Shown here one piece after another: positions 62,374-64,000 of a stretch of 64,000 nucleotides of DNA (the stretch's first letter is position 1; each line of letters starts with the position of its first letter). The notes beneath the pieces were generated by a model. That model saw nothing but the letters and a program-made list of their open reading frames with translations. It searched no databases and had not been told where the DNA came from. Position numbers and translations under genes: made by a program. Where the stretch lies: contig NZ_JAJLQZ010000008.1 of NCBI RefSeq assembly GCF_020991375.1, positions 1 to 64,000 on the forward strand, in the 5' to 3' direction. Source of the DNA: Glycomyces amatae. GTDB lineage: Bacteria > Actinomycetota > Actinomycetes > Mycobacteriales > Micromonosporaceae.

Positions 62374-63546
62374 GTGCCCGTCGACACCACCGCCCCCTCC
62401 TCCCCCAGGACTTCCACCACCGTCGTGGCCGCCATGAGCGTCCAGGTCGCCGCCGTCCTCCCGCTGTTCCTCTTCGGCGGCCTCGCCGTCCAGGTCTCGG
62501 ACGAGCTGGGCATGAGCGTCAGCGCGATCGGATGGGTCTCGGGCCTCTACTTCGCCGTCTCCGCGCTCACCACCGTCCCCTCCGGACGGCTCGTCGACCG
62601 GTTCGGGGCGCTCGTCACCGCCAGGGTCGCCGTCGCGCTCTCGGCCGGGGCCATGCTCGGGATCGCGGTCTTCGCGCGCGAACCGGTGGTCCTCACCGCG
62701 TTCATGATCCTGTGCGCCCCCGCCAACGGGCTCGGGCAGCTCGCGTCCAACACGGTGCTCACCGAGTGGGCGCCCCTGCGCGGCCGGGGGCTCCTGTTCG
62801 GCGCCAAGCAGGCCTCGGTGCCGCTGTGCATCATGCTCGGCGGGCTCAGCGTCCCGGCGGTGGCGCTGACGCTGGGCTGGCGGTGGGCGTTCGTGTTCGG
62901 GGCCGCCCTGGTGCTGCTCGCGCTCGTGCCGCTGGCCGGGCTCGGCAGGCCCGCCGTGCGGCCCAAGGCCCCCGGCGCGAGGGGCTTCGACGCGCGGCTG
63001 CTGCTGTTCGCCGCCGCGACCTGCCTCGGGGCGTCCGCGGCCACCCCGATCGGCTCGTTCCTGACCACGTACACGGTGGACATCGGCGGATCGGAGCACT
63101 ACGCGGGGCTGGTGCTGACGATCGGCGGGATCGCGGGCGTCATCGGCCGCACCGGGGCCGGGGCCCTGGGCGACCGCCGCCAGGGCGGCGAGTTCGGCGT
63201 CATCGCGCTCATGCTCGTCGGCGGCGCGGCCGGGCTCGCGACGTACCTGTTCGAGCTGCCGTCGCTGCTGCCGCTGGGCACCGCCGCGGCCTACGCGCTC
63301 GGCTGGGCCTGGCCGGGGCTGATGAACCACGCCGTGACCAGCCGGTACCCGGACGCCCCGGCGCTGGCGACCTCCGTCACGCAGACCGGGATCTTCCTCG
63401 GCGGCGCGTTCGGGCCCGTCGGGTTCGGGCTCCTGGTGGACCGCGCCGGGTGGGCCGCAGGTTGGACCGCGGCGATCGCGGCCATGGGGCTGTCGGCCCT
63501 GTTCATCGTCGCGGGGAGCCTCGCCTACTCGAGGGCCCGGCATTGA
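62374..63546 (+). CDS. MFS transporter
   Basis: 390 residues from the GTG at 62374, about 12 membrane helices. The loop 2-3 motif reads SGRLVDRFGALVTARV; a central basic loop (GLGRPAVRPKAPGARG) divides two six-helix halves. Substrate unknown; drug or metabolite export or uptake are possible. Paired with the divergent IclR gene. Confidence 0.88.
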   Translation: MPVDTTAPSSPRTSTTVVAAMSVQVAAVLPLFLFGGLAVQVSDELGMSVSAIGWVSGLYFAVSALTTVPSGRLVDRFGALVTARVAVALSAGAMLGIAVFAREPVVLTAFMILCAPANGLGQLASNTVLTEWAPLRGRGLLFGAKQASVPLCIMLGGLSVPAVALTLGWRWAFVFGAALVLLALVPLAGLGRPAVRPKAPGARGFDARLLLFAAATCLGASAATPIGSFLTTYTVDIGGSEHYAGLVLTIGGIAGVIGRTGAGALGDRRQGGEFGVIALMLVGGAAGLATYLFELPSLLPLGTAAAYALGWAWPGLMNHAVTSRYPDAPALATSVTQTGIFLGGAFGPVGFGLLVDRAGWAAGWTAAIAAMGLSALFIVAGSLAYSRARH

Positions 63547-63622
63547 CGTTCCTCGCTGCGGCGTCCGCTACTCGCGTTCACGTGCCGTTTCAGCCGCCGG
63601 GGCCGCACGATAAGGTGAGGCC

Positions 63623-64000
63623 GTGGTGACCACCCGACGCGCCCAGACCGCACTGACCTTCACCGACGAGGCCTTCGCCGAGGACATGCAGGCCTCCCTC
63701 GGCCTCGTCGAGGAGCGCCTGCTCAAAGCGGTCGACACGGACCAACCGCTGCTGCGGCAGTCCGGGTCCCACCTCATCCGCGCCGGCGGGAAGCGGTTCC
63801 GGCCGATGCTGACGCTGGCGTGCGCGCACCTGGGCGACCCGGCCCGCCCCGACATCCTCGAGGCGGCCGTGGGGCTGGAGCTGACGCACCTGGCGACGCT
63901 CTACCACGACGACGTCATGGACGAGGCGCTCATGCGCCGCGGCGCCCCGAGCGCGAACGCCCGCTGGGACAACTCGGTCGCGATCCTCACCGGCGACTAC
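63623..64000 (+). CDS. Polyprenyl diphosphate synthase (partial)
   Basis: The first 126 codons; the gene runs past the window edge. It starts at GTG (63623 or 63626). It contains GGKRFRPMLTLA and the first aspartate-rich motif in LYHDDVMDEALMRRG, characteristic of trans-prenyltransferases that make the menaquinone side chain. Confidence 0.9.
   Translation, partial: MVTTRRAQTALTFTDEAFAEDMQASLGLVEERLLKAVDTDQPLLRQSGSHLIRAGGKRFRPMLTLACAHLGDPARPDILEAAVGLELTHLATLYHDDVMDEALMRRGAPSANARWDNSVAILTGDY

Overview
The window is chromosomal DNA from a GC-rich, filamentous-type actinomycete. The signs are GC-biased third codon positions, many GTG starts, Ser/Thr kinases, paired guaB/guaB3, a GroEL with a histidine-rich tail, a BldM-like orphan response regulator, and a KorAB/partial complex I locus. 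Gene order follows two actinobacterial neighbourhoods I know from Streptomyces and Mycobacterium: guaB3-guaB-DUF5319-bldM-groESL, and rimJ-moeA-galU // MTHFS-ruc. I cannot name the genus from sequence alone.

Region 1 (1 to about 9,176) is the right part of an integrated mobile element whose left end lies outside the window. It holds a broken PIN-like fragment, a three-helix membrane protein resembling Pycsar effectors, a decayed ISL3-type transposase, a large AT-richer HTH/NB-ARC/TPR STAND protein, a two-helix mini membrane protein, and a tightly overlapping cassette: a methyltransferase-like protein, a DNA methyltransferase, two small proteins and a large serine recombinase. The recombinase reading frame runs antisense through the terminator and body of a host tRNA-Arg(CCG), which marks the likely attachment site.

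Region 2 (9.2-21 kb): class Ia ribonucleotide reductase nrdAB behind two candidate NrdR boxes; a convergent receptor Ser/Thr kinase; a very large class III cyclase/ATPase; two adjacent genes built from three copies of one membrane module.

Region 3 (21-36.8 kb): purine genes guaB3 and guaB with a palindromic operator-like site; DUF5319; a translationally coupled patatin/kinase-like membrane pair; an amidase; BldM; an ABC-class ATPase; groES-groEL under two CIRCE elements; a THUMP-like methyltransferase; RidA.

Region 4 (36.8-48.7 kb): a DUF234-type ATPase with an AT-rich promoter island (probably acquired); purK-purE; an XRE regulator divergent from map across three operator repeats spaced 14 bp; galU-moeA-rimJ; a GGDEF protein with an in-frame repeat; MTHFS; a zinc-ribbon protein of the Ruc (Rv0991c) type with its own CIRCE; VapBC.

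Region 5 (48.7-64 kb): a class A PBP whose transpeptidase motifs are all lost; only nuoA, nuoB, nuoC and nuoH; an ECF sigma factor with a membrane partner behind long direct repeats; korA-korB; secreted and lipoprotein genes; an IclR regulator divergent from an MFS transporter; and the start of a polyprenyl synthetase cut by the window edge. HrcA/CIRCE appears to link groESL and ruc, and KorAB with the partial Nuo set suggests ferredoxin-linked respiration.
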